Of a stretch of 33,631 nucleotides of DNA, positions 24,162 through 31,840 are shown piece after piece. Within the stretch, counting starts at the first letter, position 1; each line of letters begins with the position of its first letter. Made by a program: the position numbers and the translations under genes. Location: assembly GCA_963169215.1 (NCBI GenBank), contig CAUJEE010000082.1, positions 1 through 33,631 on the forward strand, read 5' to 3'. Below the pieces are notes generated by a model, which saw nothing but the letters and a program-made list of their open reading frames with translations, had not been told where the DNA came from and did not search any database. Source of the stretch: Actinomycetota bacterium (GTDB lineage: Bacteria; Actinomycetota; Acidimicrobiia; Acidimicrobiales; Ilumatobacteraceae).

Positions 24162-25055
24162 TCACCAGCCGCGCTCGGCGAACTTGACGGTGTCGTCCAT
24201 GCCGATGCCGGTCATCGGCGCGCCCAGACCGCGGCTCACCTTGGCCAGGATGTCGGCGTCACGGAAGTGGGTGGTGGCCTCGACGATCGCCTTCGCTCGC
24301 GGCGAGGGATCGTCGCTCTTGAAGATGCCCGAGCCGACGAACACCGCCTCGGCCCCCAGTTGCATGGCCAGCGCGGCGTCGGCCGGGGTGGCGATGCCGC
24401 CCGCGCAGAACAGCGGCACTTGCAGCCAGCCGGTCTCGGCGATCTCCTGCACCAGCGGCAGTGGTGCCTGCAGGGTCTTGGCCCACTGGAACAGCTCGGC
24501 ATTGTCGGCCTGGGTGATCTTGCGGATGTCGCCGATGATGCTGCGCAGGTGGCGCACCGCCTCGACGATGTTGCCGGTACCGGCCTCGCCCTTGCTGCGG
24601 ATCAAGCACGCGCCCTCGCTGATGCGGCGCAGCGCCTCGCCGAGGTTGGTGGCCCCACACACGAATGGCACGGTGAAGGCCCACTTGTCGATGTGGTGGG
24701 TCTCGTCGGCGGGGGTGAGCACCTCGCTCTCGTCGACGTAATCGACGCCCAACGCCTGCAGGATCTGCGCCTCGACGAAGTGACCGATACGCGCCTTGGC
24801 CATCACCGGGATGGTGACCGCAGCCTTGATGCCCTCGATCATCTCCGGGTCGCTCATGCGCGACACGCCCCCATCACGGCGGATGTCGGCAGGTACGCGC
24901 TCGAGCGCCATCACCGCGCACGCGCCTGCATCCTCGGCGATCTTGGCCTGGTCGGAGGTGACCACGTCCATGATCACCCCGCCCTTCAGCATCTCGGCCA
25001 GGCCGCGCTTGACCTGGACCGTGCCCGTTATGCGCGACTTCGACTCGCTGGTCAT
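24162..25055 (-). CDS. pdxS: PdxS, PLP synthase (synthase subunit)
   Basis: The 297-residue (beta/alpha)8 protein has D30 (GGVIMDVV), the substrate-binding lysines K87 (VMAKARIGH) and K155 ([11 protein letters not shown]), and the ending ERGW. It condenses ribose 5-phosphate, glyceraldehyde 3-phosphate and PdxT-derived ammonia into PLP. ATG 25055 has TACGCT six bases upstream and no Shine-Dalgarno. First gene of pdxS-pdxT-yebC. Confidence 0.97.
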   Translation of the reverse strand: MTSESKSRITGTVQVKRGLAEMLKGGVIMDVVTSDQAKIAEDAGACAVMALERVPADIRRDGGVSRMSDPEMIEGIKAAVTIPVMAKARIGHFVEAQILQALGVDYVDESEVLTPADETHHIDKWAFTVPFVCGATNLGEALRRISEGACLIRSKGEAGTGNIVEAVRHLRSIIGDIRKITQADNAELFQWAKTLQAPLPLVQEIAETGWLQVPLFCAGGIATPADAALAMQLGAEAVFVGSGIFKSDDPSPRAKAIVEATTHFRDADILAKVSRGLGAPMTGIGMDDTVKFAERGW

Positions 25056-25061
25056 GCCATC

Positions 25062-25067
25062 AGCGTA
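25062..25067 (-). promoter_or_regulatory. -10 element of a leaderless pdxS promoter
   Basis: TACGCT on the minus strand ends 6 bases before the ATG at 25055. No Shine-Dalgarno is present. Confidence 0.45.
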
Positions 25068-25129
25068 CCCCTGCCGTGGCGGCTGCGCCTGGTCGAATTG
25101 GTGCTGCCGGGGCCGCGCACTGCCACGGC

Positions 25130-25135
25130 TAGCCT
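25130..25135 (+). promoter_or_regulatory. -10 element of a leaderless promoter for the MBL-fold lipoprotein
   Basis: TAGCCT ends 8 bases before the ATG at 25144. No Shine-Dalgarno is present. Confidence 0.42.
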
Positions 25136-25143
25136 TCGGGCCG

Positions 25144-26052
25144 ATGCGGCGACACCCGTGCCTCCTGCTGATCGCCGCATCGTGCCTGGCAGCATGCACC
25201 GAGAGCGACCCGGCCGGCGAGGGTTCCAGCCCTTCATCGGTCTCGACCTCCGCACCCGCGTCGTCCGGCACGAGCAGCTCGACCGTCGCGCCGACGAGTC
25301 CATCAACGTCGGCCGCGACGACCACCACCTCGCCGCCGGAGCAATGCCTCACCCTGCGTCACGAGAATTACGCGCAGTTCGAGCTGATCGCTCCCGAGGG
25401 CACCCGCGTGCTGATCGACGTCGGCGATCCCGGCCGGTTGTCATCCCCTGTCGCACCCGCCGACATCCTGCTCACCACTCACACCCACTGGGATCACTAC
25501 GACGAACGCTTCCAGGCCTCGTTCCCCGGGCAACAGCTGTTCACCAGCGTGGGCACGATCGACACCCCGGGTGTGCACATCGAAGGCATCGCCTCCGTGC
25601 ACCGCAACAGCCAGCGCCCCACGCCCGAGGGCGGCTACAACTACATCTACCTGGTCGAGATCGCCGGGCTGCGCGTGGCCCACTTCGGCGACATCGGCCA
25701 GGACGAACTCTCCCCCGAGCAACTGGCCACTCTGGGCACGATCGACGTCGCTCTCAGCCAGGTGGCCAACCCCTACAGCGACATGGACGCCCGCAACCGC
25801 AAGGGCTTCGACCTGATGAAGCAGCTTGCGCCGCGCCTGTTCATCCCCACCCACGTCGACCGTGCCACCGCCGCACTGTTGCCCGAGTACTGGTTGGGTA
25901 CGCAGGCCACCGGAGCGGCGATCACCATCTGCCCGTCCGGTCTTCCCGACTCCACCGAATTCCTGCTGCTCGATGTCAATGCATCCGACTTCGCCGGCCA
26001 GCTGCAACTGCCACTGCACACGCCAACCGACTGCGTGTGCCGACAGGGCTGA
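25144..26052 (+). CDS. lipoprotein with a metallo-beta-lactamase fold (UlaG-like)
   Basis: The 302-residue protein has a lipoprotein signal (lipobox LAAC, Cys18) and a 45-residue Ser/Thr/Pro linker. An MBL-fold domain follows with TTH113-T-H115-W-D117-H118, later HFGDIGQD and PTHVD, which can supply the remaining metal ligands. UlaG-like members are typically hydrolases of lactones or phosphodiesters, but the substrate here is unknown. It would act on the outer face of the membrane. The gene is divergent from pdxS (88 bases apart) and ends 4 bases before the htpX stop. It is not the missing C-terminal domain of ComEC, which lies in a different fold branch and place. Confidence 0.82.
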   Translation: MRRHPCLLLIAASCLAACTESDPAGEGSSPSSVSTSAPASSGTSSSTVAPTSPSTSAATTTTSPPEQCLTLRHENYAQFELIAPEGTRVLIDVGDPGRLSSPVAPADILLTTHTHWDHYDERFQASFPGQQLFTSVGTIDTPGVHIEGIASVHRNSQRPTPEGGYNYIYLVEIAGLRVAHFGDIGQDELSPEQLATLGTIDVALSQVANPYSDMDARNRKGFDLMKQLAPRLFIPTHVDRATAALLPEYWLGTQATGAAITICPSGLPDSTEFLLLDVNASDFAGQLQLPLHTPTDCVCRQG

Positions 26053-26056
26053 CCAG

Positions 26057-26962
26057 TCACATCTCGCGCAGCAGGGCGATGCGCTCCTCGAGTGGCGGAT
26101 GGGTGTCGAACATCTTGTTGAACCAGCCGAGCTTGCCGTGGTCGGCGACCCCCGACATCGGCTGCTCGATCCACATGTGCGCCGTCGCGGTGGTGGCCGA
26201 GTGGGTGACGGTGACGTCGTCGCGCAGCTTCTCCAAGGCGGAGATCAGCCCGGGTGGATAGCGCGTCATCTGGCAGGCCGACACATCGGCGAGGGTCTCT
26301 CGGCGACGGCTCACCGCGGCCTGCATCGCCTTGGCGATGAGCGGGGCGAAGATGAGGAGCACGAAGCCGAAGATGGCGAGCACGTTGTTCGAGCTGCCGC
26401 GATCACCAGAGCGACGTTCGCGCCCGCCGTTCCACCACATCATCCGGATTCCGAGGTTGGCCAACAGCGCCACTGCGCCGACCAACGTGACAGCGAGTGT
26501 GCTCACCAGGATGTCGTAGTTGCGGATGTGCGACAGCTCGTGAGCGATCACGCCCTCCAACTCGACGCGGTTCAACTTCTCCAACAACCCGGTGGTGACA
26601 GCGATCGCGGCGTGCTTGGGGTTACGTCCGGTGGCAAACGCGTTTGGTGCCGGGTCGTCGATCACGTAGATCCGCGGCTTGGGCAGCCCGCTGGCGATGC
26701 ACAGCCCCTCCACCAAGTTGTGCAGGCGCTTGTACTGCTGCTCGTCGGCGGGCCGGGCGCGGCTCACCGCGAGGGCGATGGCGTCGGCCTTCCAGTAGGA
26801 GGCGAACGCCATCACGCCCGAGAACAGCAGGGCAGCGATGGTGCCCTGAATGCCGTATCCGATCCACAGACCGAATGCGGCACCCACCAGGCAGAGCACC
26901 AGCACGAAGCCGGCGATGAGCGCGACGCTGCGCCGCTTGTTGGCGCGAATCAATTCGAACAT
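26057..26962 (-). CDS. htpX: HtpX-like membrane M48 zinc metalloprotease
   Basis: The 301-residue protein has two N-terminal membrane helices (about 12-31 and 36-56). The zinc motif H141-E-L-S-H145, two more helices and the third ligand E222 in RRRETLAD follow. PNAFATGRNPKHAAIAVTTGLL is typical of HtpX. It degrades damaged membrane proteins. GAGGG lies upstream of the ATG. It is 21 bases downstream of lemA; lemA-htpX pairing is common. Confidence 0.94.
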   Translation of the reverse strand: MFELIRANKRRSVALIAGFVLVLCLVGAAFGLWIGYGIQGTIAALLFSGVMAFASYWKADAIALAVSRARPADEQQYKRLHNLVEGLCIASGLPKPRIYVIDDPAPNAFATGRNPKHAAIAVTTGLLEKLNRVELEGVIAHELSHIRNYDILVSTLAVTLVGAVALLANLGIRMMWWNGGRERRSGDRGSSNNVLAIFGFVLLIFAPLIAKAMQAAVSRRRETLADVSACQMTRYPPGLISALEKLRDDVTVTHSATTATAHMWIEQPMSGVADHGKLGWFNKMFDTHPPLEERIALLREM

Positions 26963-26983
26963 GGCGATGCTGGCCCTCGCGGG

Positions 26984-27535
26984 TCAGAACTCGACCTTGG
27001 GCACCTCGCGGCTGGCCTCGTCGGCCTCGAAGTACTCCCGCTTCTCGAAGTTGAACATGCTGGCGATGACCACCGTCGGGAAGGTCTGCAGCTTGTTGTT
27101 GTAGCTGAGCACCGAGTCGTTGTAGAACTGCCGCGCGTAGGCCACGCGACCTTCGGTGGCCGTCAGCTCCTCCTGCAAAGCAAGGAAGTTCTGGTTGGCC
27201 TTCAGGTCGGGGTAGGCCTCACTGAGGGCGAACAACTGGCGCAGGGCGCCAGTGAGAGCATTGTCGGCCGCGGCCTGACTGGCCGGGTTGGGGGCCGCGG
27301 CGATCGCCGCGTTGCGGGCGTTGATGACCGCTTCCAGGGTCTCTCGCTCATGGGCCGCGTAACCCTTGACCGTCTCCACCAGGTTGGGGATCAGGTCGAT
27401 TCGGCGCTTCAGCTGTACGTCGATCTGCGACCAGGCATTGTCGACCTGGTTGCGCTTGCGCACCAGCGCGTTGTAGGCGGTGATGACGTAGAGCACCAGC
27501 ACCACGACGACGGCGATCACGATGATCCAGACCAT
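26984..27535 (-). CDS. lemA: LemA family protein
   Basis: The 183-residue protein has one N-terminal membrane helix (IIVIAVVVVLVLYVITAYN) and the LemA core NALVRKRNQVDNAWSQIDVQLKRRIDLIPNLVETVKGYA. The pattern RVAYARQFYNDSVLSYNNKLQTFP and the ending FNFEKREYFE are also diagnostic. The role is poorly known; it is often paired with HtpX in membrane protein quality control. GGAGG lies five bases before ATG 27535. Confidence 0.94.
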   Translation of the reverse strand: MVWIIVIAVVVVLVLYVITAYNALVRKRNQVDNAWSQIDVQLKRRIDLIPNLVETVKGYAAHERETLEAVINARNAAIAAAPNPASQAAADNALTGALRQLFALSEAYPDLKANQNFLALQEELTATEGRVAYARQFYNDSVLSYNNKLQTFPTVVIASMFNFEKREYFEADEASREVPKVEF

Positions 27536-27578
27536 GAGGTCCTCCGGGGAGAGCTCGGAGCGCCACGCGGATGCGGCG

Positions 27579-28769
27579 CTACTCGACCAGCATACGGGAG
27601 CGGCGCACCCGGCGTTGAGCCAGCCACCGCGGCCCGGTGGAGTGCCCCGCGCGGGGCGACTCGGCGATGGGCTCGCCGTCGATCTCGGCGGAGCGCATGG
27701 CGAGCGCGTGCATAGAGAATCGGTCGGCGCGGCACTGGCCGGCGGCCACCAGCCGGTGCCGTAACTCGGGTTCGTCGAGCGCCCGGCGCAGCGCGGCGGC
27801 CAGTTCCTGGGCATCACCGGGCGGTACGAGCAGCGAGTCGACATCGTTTGTGGCAACGTTGCGGTACCCGTCGAGCGCGCTGGCGACCACGCAGGTGCCG
27901 GCGGCCATCGCCTCGATCAGCACGACGCCGAACGACTCACCGTGCAACGAGGGAGCGCAGAACACGTCGGCTGCTTTCAGCCTGGCGATCTTCTCCGCGT
28001 CGTCGATACGTCCGAGCCAGACGAGGCGTCGGTCGTCACTGCTGCGGGCCCGCAGCCGCTCGGTGTCGGGACCGGTGCTGGCGATCCACAGGGTCACTTC
28101 CGGGTCGAGCAGTGCCATCGCGTCGAGCAGCACATCGAGGCCTTTGCGCTCTTCGTGGCGGCCGCAGAAGAAGATCGTGCGCCCGCCGGTGGGGTGCACG
28201 GGCGAGTTGCGGTACGCGTCGAGCTCGACGCCGTTGAACAGAGTCTCGTACTCGCCCGGGACGGCGCTGCCCACCAGTGCCTGCGCGTCCTTCGACACCA
28301 CCACCTTGCGGGCGATGTTCTTCGCCGCCGCCCGTACAAGGCCTGAGAGCCGGTCGTACAGGGCGATCTCGCCGGCTGCGTGGAATGTTGCCACCAGCGG
28401 TGCCGGATGCACCAGCAGCGCGGTCATCGTCGGCCCGGGGGCGAAAGGCTCGTGCACGTGCAGCACGTCGAACTGCTCGTCGAACAGCACGCGGATGGTG
28501 CGCAGCGTTGCCGCCGGATCGGGCGCCACCGGCGCGATCGACCCGTTCGTGGCGGTGGGCAGGCTGTTGCCGAGAGGGGTGACGAAGGTGGCCGGAGGTG
28601 GCCCGTCGCACGGGCCGAGTACCCGCACCTCGATGCCCATGCGGCGCAGCTCGCGGGCCAGCCCCATCACCTGCGCCTGCACTCCCCCCGGCACAGACAG
28701 GCTGTACGGGCAGATCATTCCCACTCGCAACGCGCGCGCACCCTGCTCATGTCGCGCGGCCGGGCCCAT
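27579..28769 (-). CDS. pimA: PimA-like phosphatidyl-myo-inositol mannosyltransferase (GT4)
   Basis: The 396-residue GT-B glycosyltransferase has the PimA start RVGMICPYSLSVPGGVQAQVMGLARELRR, then DVLHVHEPFAPGP and VATFHAAGE, with the His important in PimA. The NGVELDAY segment and the EX7E donor-site motif GESFGVVLIEAMAAG follow. PimA adds the first mannose from GDP-mannose to phosphatidylinositol. Neighbouring GT4 enzymes such as MshA are less likely given the opening sequence. ATG 28769 is 7 bases after TAGCGT; a TTG just before RVGMICPYS would remove the 15-residue extension. It is apart from pgsA-patA but upstream of lemA-htpX on the same strand. Confidence 0.85.
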   Translation of the reverse strand: MGPAARHEQGARALRVGMICPYSLSVPGGVQAQVMGLARELRRMGIEVRVLGPCDGPPPATFVTPLGNSLPTATNGSIAPVAPDPAATLRTIRVLFDEQFDVLHVHEPFAPGPTMTALLVHPAPLVATFHAAGEIALYDRLSGLVRAAAKNIARKVVVSKDAQALVGSAVPGEYETLFNGVELDAYRNSPVHPTGGRTIFFCGRHEERKGLDVLLDAMALLDPEVTLWIASTGPDTERLRARSSDDRRLVWLGRIDDAEKIARLKAADVFCAPSLHGESFGVVLIEAMAAGTCVVASALDGYRNVATNDVDSLLVPPGDAQELAAALRRALDEPELRHRLVAAGQCRADRFSMHALAMRSAEIDGEPIAESPRAGHSTGPRWLAQRRVRRSRMLVE

Positions 28770-28776
28770 CACCCCG

Positions 28777-28782
28777 ACGCTA
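28777..28782 (-). promoter_or_regulatory. -10 element of a leaderless pimA promoter
   Basis: TAGCGT on the minus strand ends 7 bases before the ATG at 28769. No Shine-Dalgarno is present. Confidence 0.42.
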
Positions 28783-28793
28783 CCCCGCTGCGC

Positions 28794-28799
28794 TACCTT
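28794..28799 (+). promoter_or_regulatory. -10 element of a leaderless promoter for the gene at 28806
   Basis: TACCTT ends 6 bases before the ATG at 28806. It sits back to back with the pimA element 11 bases away. Confidence 0.4.
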
Positions 28800-28805
28800 C
28801 TCGTC

Positions 28806-29552
28806 ATGGCCGACAGCAGCAGTGCCGCCAACGCGACCGATAGTGCCAGCACACCGAGTGGCTCACCGGTACCTGGTCTGTCCGACCTGCTCGGTCTGGC
28901 GGGAGTGCTGGGAACGAACAATCCCTTCTCCGGCATCAGCAGGTCGATCGGTCAGTTTCAGCGCGGAGTGGGCCAGTTTCTGGAGAGTGTCGAGAAGTTC
29001 AACGCCACGATGGACGAGTTGAACGGTGTCGCCGTGCGCGTCAACGCGCTGCTCGACAGCGTCGAGGAGCCGGTCAAGGCCTTCGTGCCGCAGGTGACGC
29101 GCACCATTCGCGCCACCGACGCGCTCGTCGAACAACTCTCCGGCCCGGCCTCGCGTTTGGGCCCCGCGCTGGTCGAGCTCACCCAGCGTCTGGGGCCGTT
29201 GGCGCAGTTGGCCGAGTCGGCCGGTGGTTGGTTCGGGTTGCGCCCGCTGGCCGCACTGCGCGGTGGCGGCGGCAGCGCCCGCACCGTCACCCACCAGCCT
29301 CCCGCGCCACGCGACGATCTTGACGGCCTCGGAGCGCCGGTGACTCCCCAGACCAAGCCCCGACCGCAGACCAAGGCTCGACCGCAGGCAAAGGCAACGT
29401 CGGCGCGGCCAGCGGCGAAATCGCGGGGCCAGACGACGCAGAAGGCCGTCGGCACCAAGCGGGCGTCGTCGGCTTCGTCGAGCAAGGCCCCAGCCAGCGG
29501 CGGGCGCACCCCCGCTCAGCGCGCCAACTCCACTCGCAAGCCAGCGCGCTGA
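28806..29552 (+). CDS. helical protein with a long basic disordered tail, unknown function
   Basis: The 248-residue protein has a Ser/Ala-rich start, then about 110 residues predicted to be helical with regular hydrophobic spacing (IGQFQRGVGQFLESVEKFNATMDELNGVAVRVNALLDSV ... LVELTQRLGPLAQLAESAG, here abbreviated). From about residue 180 follows a Lys/Arg/Pro/Ala/Ser-rich tail with KPRPQTKARPQAK-type repeats and no hydrophobic residues. The first part resembles phasin-like or apolipoprotein-like amphipathic helices; the tail resembles those of histone-like actinobacterial proteins. I do not recognise a family. It is divergent from pimA and convergent with gcvT. Confidence 0.72.
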   Translation: MADSSSAANATDSASTPSGSPVPGLSDLLGLAGVLGTNNPFSGISRSIGQFQRGVGQFLESVEKFNATMDELNGVAVRVNALLDSVEEPVKAFVPQVTRTIRATDALVEQLSGPASRLGPALVELTQRLGPLAQLAESAGGWFGLRPLAALRGGGGSARTVTHQPPAPRDDLDGLGAPVTPQTKPRPQTKARPQAKATSARPAAKSRGQTTQKAVGTKRASSASSSKAPASGGRTPAQRANSTRKPAR

Positions 29553-29575
29553 GCCGAGAGCGACCCGCTCCGGCT
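29552..29575. terminator. hairpin between convergent genes, likely bidirectional terminator
   Basis: AGCCG-(A bulge)-GAGCG, loop ACC, CGCTC-CGGCT gives a 10-bp stem with one bulge. It spans the end of the gene at 28806-29552 and the gcvT stop. It has no T-run, so termination is inferred. Confidence 0.45.
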
Positions 29576-30629
29576 AGGAACTCTTGGCGACGAACGGCAG
29601 CGGCACGATCCGGCCGGACAGCGCGCCTCCGCGCACGTCGACCGTGACAGCGTCGCCTTCGCCCACCGTCGGTGCGAGCAGCGCGAGCGCGATGCCATGG
29701 CCGAGTATCGGTGAGAAGTTGCCGCTGGTCGTGGTGCCCACGACCTCCCCCGCGCGCAGCACTGCGCATTCGGCCCGCGGCGGCCGCCGGCCCTCGGTGG
29801 CGATGCCGCGCAACACCCGCGCAACACCGCGATCGCGCTCGGCAGCCAGTGCCTTGCGGCCTCGAAAGTCGCCCTTGTCCCACGACACGACCCAGCCGAG
29901 TCCGGCCTGCAGCGGGGTGATCCCCTGACCCAATTCGTGCCCGTGCAACGGCAGGCCGGCCTCCAGGCGCAGCGTGTCGCGTGCGCCCAACCCGGCTGGC
30001 ATCACGCCCGCGGCGACGATCGCGTCCCACAGGTCGCCGGCGACGTCCGCCGGCACTGCGATCTCCACACCCGCCTCGCCGGTGTAACCGGTGCCCGCCA
30101 CAGTGCACTGTGCGCCACGCCACGAGGCTCGCTCCACCCGGAAGCGCCCAATCGCCCCGGCCTCGGGGAACACATCTGCCAGCCGCTGCTTGGCCTGCGG
30201 ACCTTGCACCGCGAGCACGGAGCGCGATGCGGTCGTATCGGTGCCGCCGATCGCAGCGGTGACGCGGTCGGTGTTGGAGGCGTTGGGCATGACGTCGAAG
30301 ATCTCGTCGTCGATCCACCAGACGATGATGTCGTCGAGCACCGAGGCGTCGGCCTCGTCGAGCAAGTGGGTGTACTGGGCCCGGCCCGGCGCGACCTTGC
30401 CGAGGTCGTTGGTGAAGGCCGCTTGCAGCGCGGCGAAGGCATCTGGACCGGCAACACGGACCGTGCCGAGATGCGATACGTCGAACACGACTGCATCGCG
30501 TCGGCAGGCGAGATGTTCCTCGATCGTTCCGGCCGGGTAGGCCACCGGCATTTCCCAGCCGCCGAAGGGCACCAACTTCGCGCCGAGGGCGCGGTGGCGG
30601 TCGTCGAGCGGGCTGAGCCGGTCGCTCAT
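29574..30629 (-). CDS. gcvT: GcvT, aminomethyltransferase (T protein) of the glycine cleavage system
   Basis: The 351-residue protein starts SPLDDRHRALGAKLVPFGGWEMPV and has VFDVSHLGTVRVAG, SVLAVQGPQAKQRL, GTGYTGEAGVEI and GARDTLRLEAGLPLHGHEL, all typical GcvT blocks. It transfers the methylene group from the aminomethyl-lipoyl arm of GcvH to tetrahydrofolate, releasing ammonia. Stop of merR and start of gcvT share one base (TGATG). gcvH lies 2.6 kb upstream on the same strand; gcvP is not in the window. Confidence 0.94.
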   Translation of the reverse strand: MSDRLSPLDDRHRALGAKLVPFGGWEMPVAYPAGTIEEHLACRRDAVVFDVSHLGTVRVAGPDAFAALQAAFTNDLGKVAPGRAQYTHLLDEADASVLDDIIVWWIDDEIFDVMPNASNTDRVTAAIGGTDTTASRSVLAVQGPQAKQRLADVFPEAGAIGRFRVERASWRGAQCTVAGTGYTGEAGVEIAVPADVAGDLWDAIVAAGVMPAGLGARDTLRLEAGLPLHGHELGQGITPLQAGLGWVVSWDKGDFRGRKALAAERDRGVARVLRGIATEGRRPPRAECAVLRAGEVVGTTTSGNFSPILGHGIALALLAPTVGEGDAVTVDVRGGALSGRIVPLPFVAKSS

Positions 30630-31084
30630 CAGCCGGCCTGGGCCGAGGCCAGCGGCGCCGCGGCTACGTTGCCGAGTTCAACCAGCGAGGCATCGAGGTC
30701 GGTCTTCACACTGCCGATCGCGAGCAGGTTGAGCACGCCTTGGCCACCGCGCTTGACGATGTCGATCAGCGCGTCACCGTCGCACAGCAGCACGTCGCTG
30801 CCGCTGATCACCAACGTCGCCGAGGCGATGTCGGAGTCGCCCTGGGTGCGCAAGTAGGCGAACGCCTTGCGCACGGATTCGAGCTTGATGCCCGCGTCGA
30901 GCAGGCTCTTGATCACCCGCAACTCGAGCAGGTCGCGGTAGCTGTACAACCGGCGGCTGCCGCTGCCGGCGGCATCGCACAGCGAGGGACGCACCAGGTC
31001 GGTGCGCGCCCAGTAGTCGAGCTGGCGGTAGGAGATGCCCACCACCGCTGCCGCCCTGGTGCCGCTGAAACCCTCTTCGCCCAT
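30629..31084 (-). CDS. MerR-family regulator (Rv1830-like)
   Basis: The 151-residue protein has a winged-helix domain GTRAAAVVGISYRQLDYWARTDLVRPS, then AAGSGSRRLYSYRDLLELRVIKSLLDAGIKLESVRKAFAYLR. This matches the second MerR gene of the gcvH-garA-ftsR-DUF151-merR cluster of actinobacteria. The C-terminal part lacks the cysteines of metal sensors. ATG 31084 was chosen for GGAGG six bases upstream; a GTG at 31144 would read through three 16-bp repeats. A strong promoter lies about 140 bases upstream. gcvT follows with coupled translation. Confidence 0.88.
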   Translation of the reverse strand: MGEEGFSGTRAAAVVGISYRQLDYWARTDLVRPSLCDAAGSGSRRLYSYRDLLELRVIKSLLDAGIKLESVRKAFAYLRTQGDSDIASATLVISGSDVLLCDGDALIDIVKRGGQGVLNLLAIGSVKTDLDASLVELGNVAAAPLASAQAG

Positions 31085-31094
31085 TGTCTGCCTC

Positions 31095-31142
31095 CTCGCT
31101 CGCTTGTGTCGCTTGCTCGCTCTGCCGCTTGCTGGTTCTGTC
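31095..31142 (-). repeat. three imperfect 16-bp tandem repeats in the merR leader
   Basis: Units at 31095-31110, 31111-31126 and 31127-31142 share a GCTTG..CTG(T/C)C-type pattern on the plus strand. On the transcript they form a purine-rich leader ending in the GGAGG of merR. Confidence 0.65.
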
Positions 31143-31231
31143 ACTTGCCAGGCTGCTCGTCCGCCCGTTCGGCGAAGCCTCGTATCGGGTTGCTGACAGC
31201 GGAGTAACTACGTCGCTGTAACGGGGTGTTG

Positions 31232-31260
31232 ATCGTACGTCTGCGAGCGCGCGCCGTCAA
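31232..31260 (-). promoter_or_regulatory. sigma70-like promoter of merR-gcvT
   Basis: On the minus strand TTGACG (31260-31255) and TACGAT (31237-31232) are separated by exactly 17 bases. Transcription would start near 31225 and give a leader of about 140 bases before merR. This is the best promoter match in the window. Confidence 0.7.
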
Positions 31261-31265
31261 GCACG

Positions 31266-31288
31266 CTGCGCGCGGGCATTGCGCGCAG
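31266..31288 (-). terminator. hairpin after the DUF151 gene
   Basis: CTGCGCGC and GCGCGCAG form a perfect 8-bp stem with a 7-base loop, 20 bases after the DUF151 stop and just upstream of the merR promoter. No T-run follows, so it may be a weak or Rho-assisted terminator. Confidence 0.45.
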
Positions 31289-31307
31289 AGCGCGCGATTG
31301 GAGCAGA

Positions 31308-31802
31308 TCAGCCCTCGAAATCCTCCGGGCGCACGTCGTCGAGAAAGTCGCGGAACTCGTCGAGGATCGCCTCCTCGTCGTCGCCGTCCTCGGTCTCGCT
31401 CATCTCGACCGCAGCTTCGTCGAGCAGCGACTCGGTAGCGAAGATCGGTGACCCTGTGCGCACCGCGATGGCGATCGCGTCGCTCGGCCTGCTCGAAACC
31501 ACCGCTTCGCCGCTGTCGGTGCGCAGATGCAACTCGGCGTAGAAGGTGTGGTCACGCACCTCGGTGATCACAACCTTGTCGAGGCGGGCGCCGAGGGTTG
31601 CCAGCAACACCACCGCGAGATCGTGGGTGAGCGGCCGCGGCGGCACTATGCCCTCCAGCGCGGCGTGGATCGCGGCTGCCTCTGGACCTCCGATGAGAAT
31701 TGGCAACACCCGGCCTCGTCCCTCGTCGGTCTCGCGAAGCATCACCACCGGCGTGTTCGCCGGCAACTCCACGCGCACTCCGAGCAACTCCATCCGTACC
31801 AC
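31308..31802 (-). CDS. DUF151 bifunctional nuclease family protein
   Basis: The 164-residue protein has MELLGVRVELPANTPVVMLRE, LPILIGGPEAAAIHAAL, RPLTHDLAVVLLATLGARLDKVVITEV and SSRPSDAIAIAVRTGSPIFA. These are the blocks of the DUF151 (BFN) family, to which some DNase/RNase activity has been ascribed. An acidic tail (ETEDGDDEEAILDEF) follows. GTG 31802 lies 8 bases after TACGAT; ATG 31793, directly before ELLGVRVELP, is an equally possible start. It belongs to the gcvH-garA-ftsR-DUF151-merR cluster. Confidence 0.9.
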   Translation of the reverse strand: MVRMELLGVRVELPANTPVVMLRETDEGRGRVLPILIGGPEAAAIHAALEGIVPPRPLTHDLAVVLLATLGARLDKVVITEVRDHTFYAELHLRTDSGEAVVSSRPSDAIAIAVRTGSPIFATESLLDEAAVEMSETEDGDDEEAILDEFRDFLDDVRPEDFEG

Positions 31803-31810
31803 TACCGCCG

Positions 31811-31816
31811 ATCGTA
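31811..31816 (-). promoter_or_regulatory. -10 element for the DUF151 gene
   Basis: TACGAT on the minus strand ends 8 bases before GTG 31802 and 17 before ATG 31793. Confidence 0.4.
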
Positions 31817-31840
31817 CCGTCGTCGTCGGTCGTCGGTGGC

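Noticed and set aside
25144-26052. MBL-fold lipoprotein as the detached C-terminal domain of ComEC
   Set aside because: It has its own lipoprotein signal, resembles the UlaG-like branch and is 11 kb away.
24054-27715. Two very long plus-strand frames (735 and 629 codons) covering pdxS, the lipoprotein, htpX and lemA
   Set aside because: Both run over genes with clear catalytic motifs and read as low-complexity His/Gln/Arg shadows.
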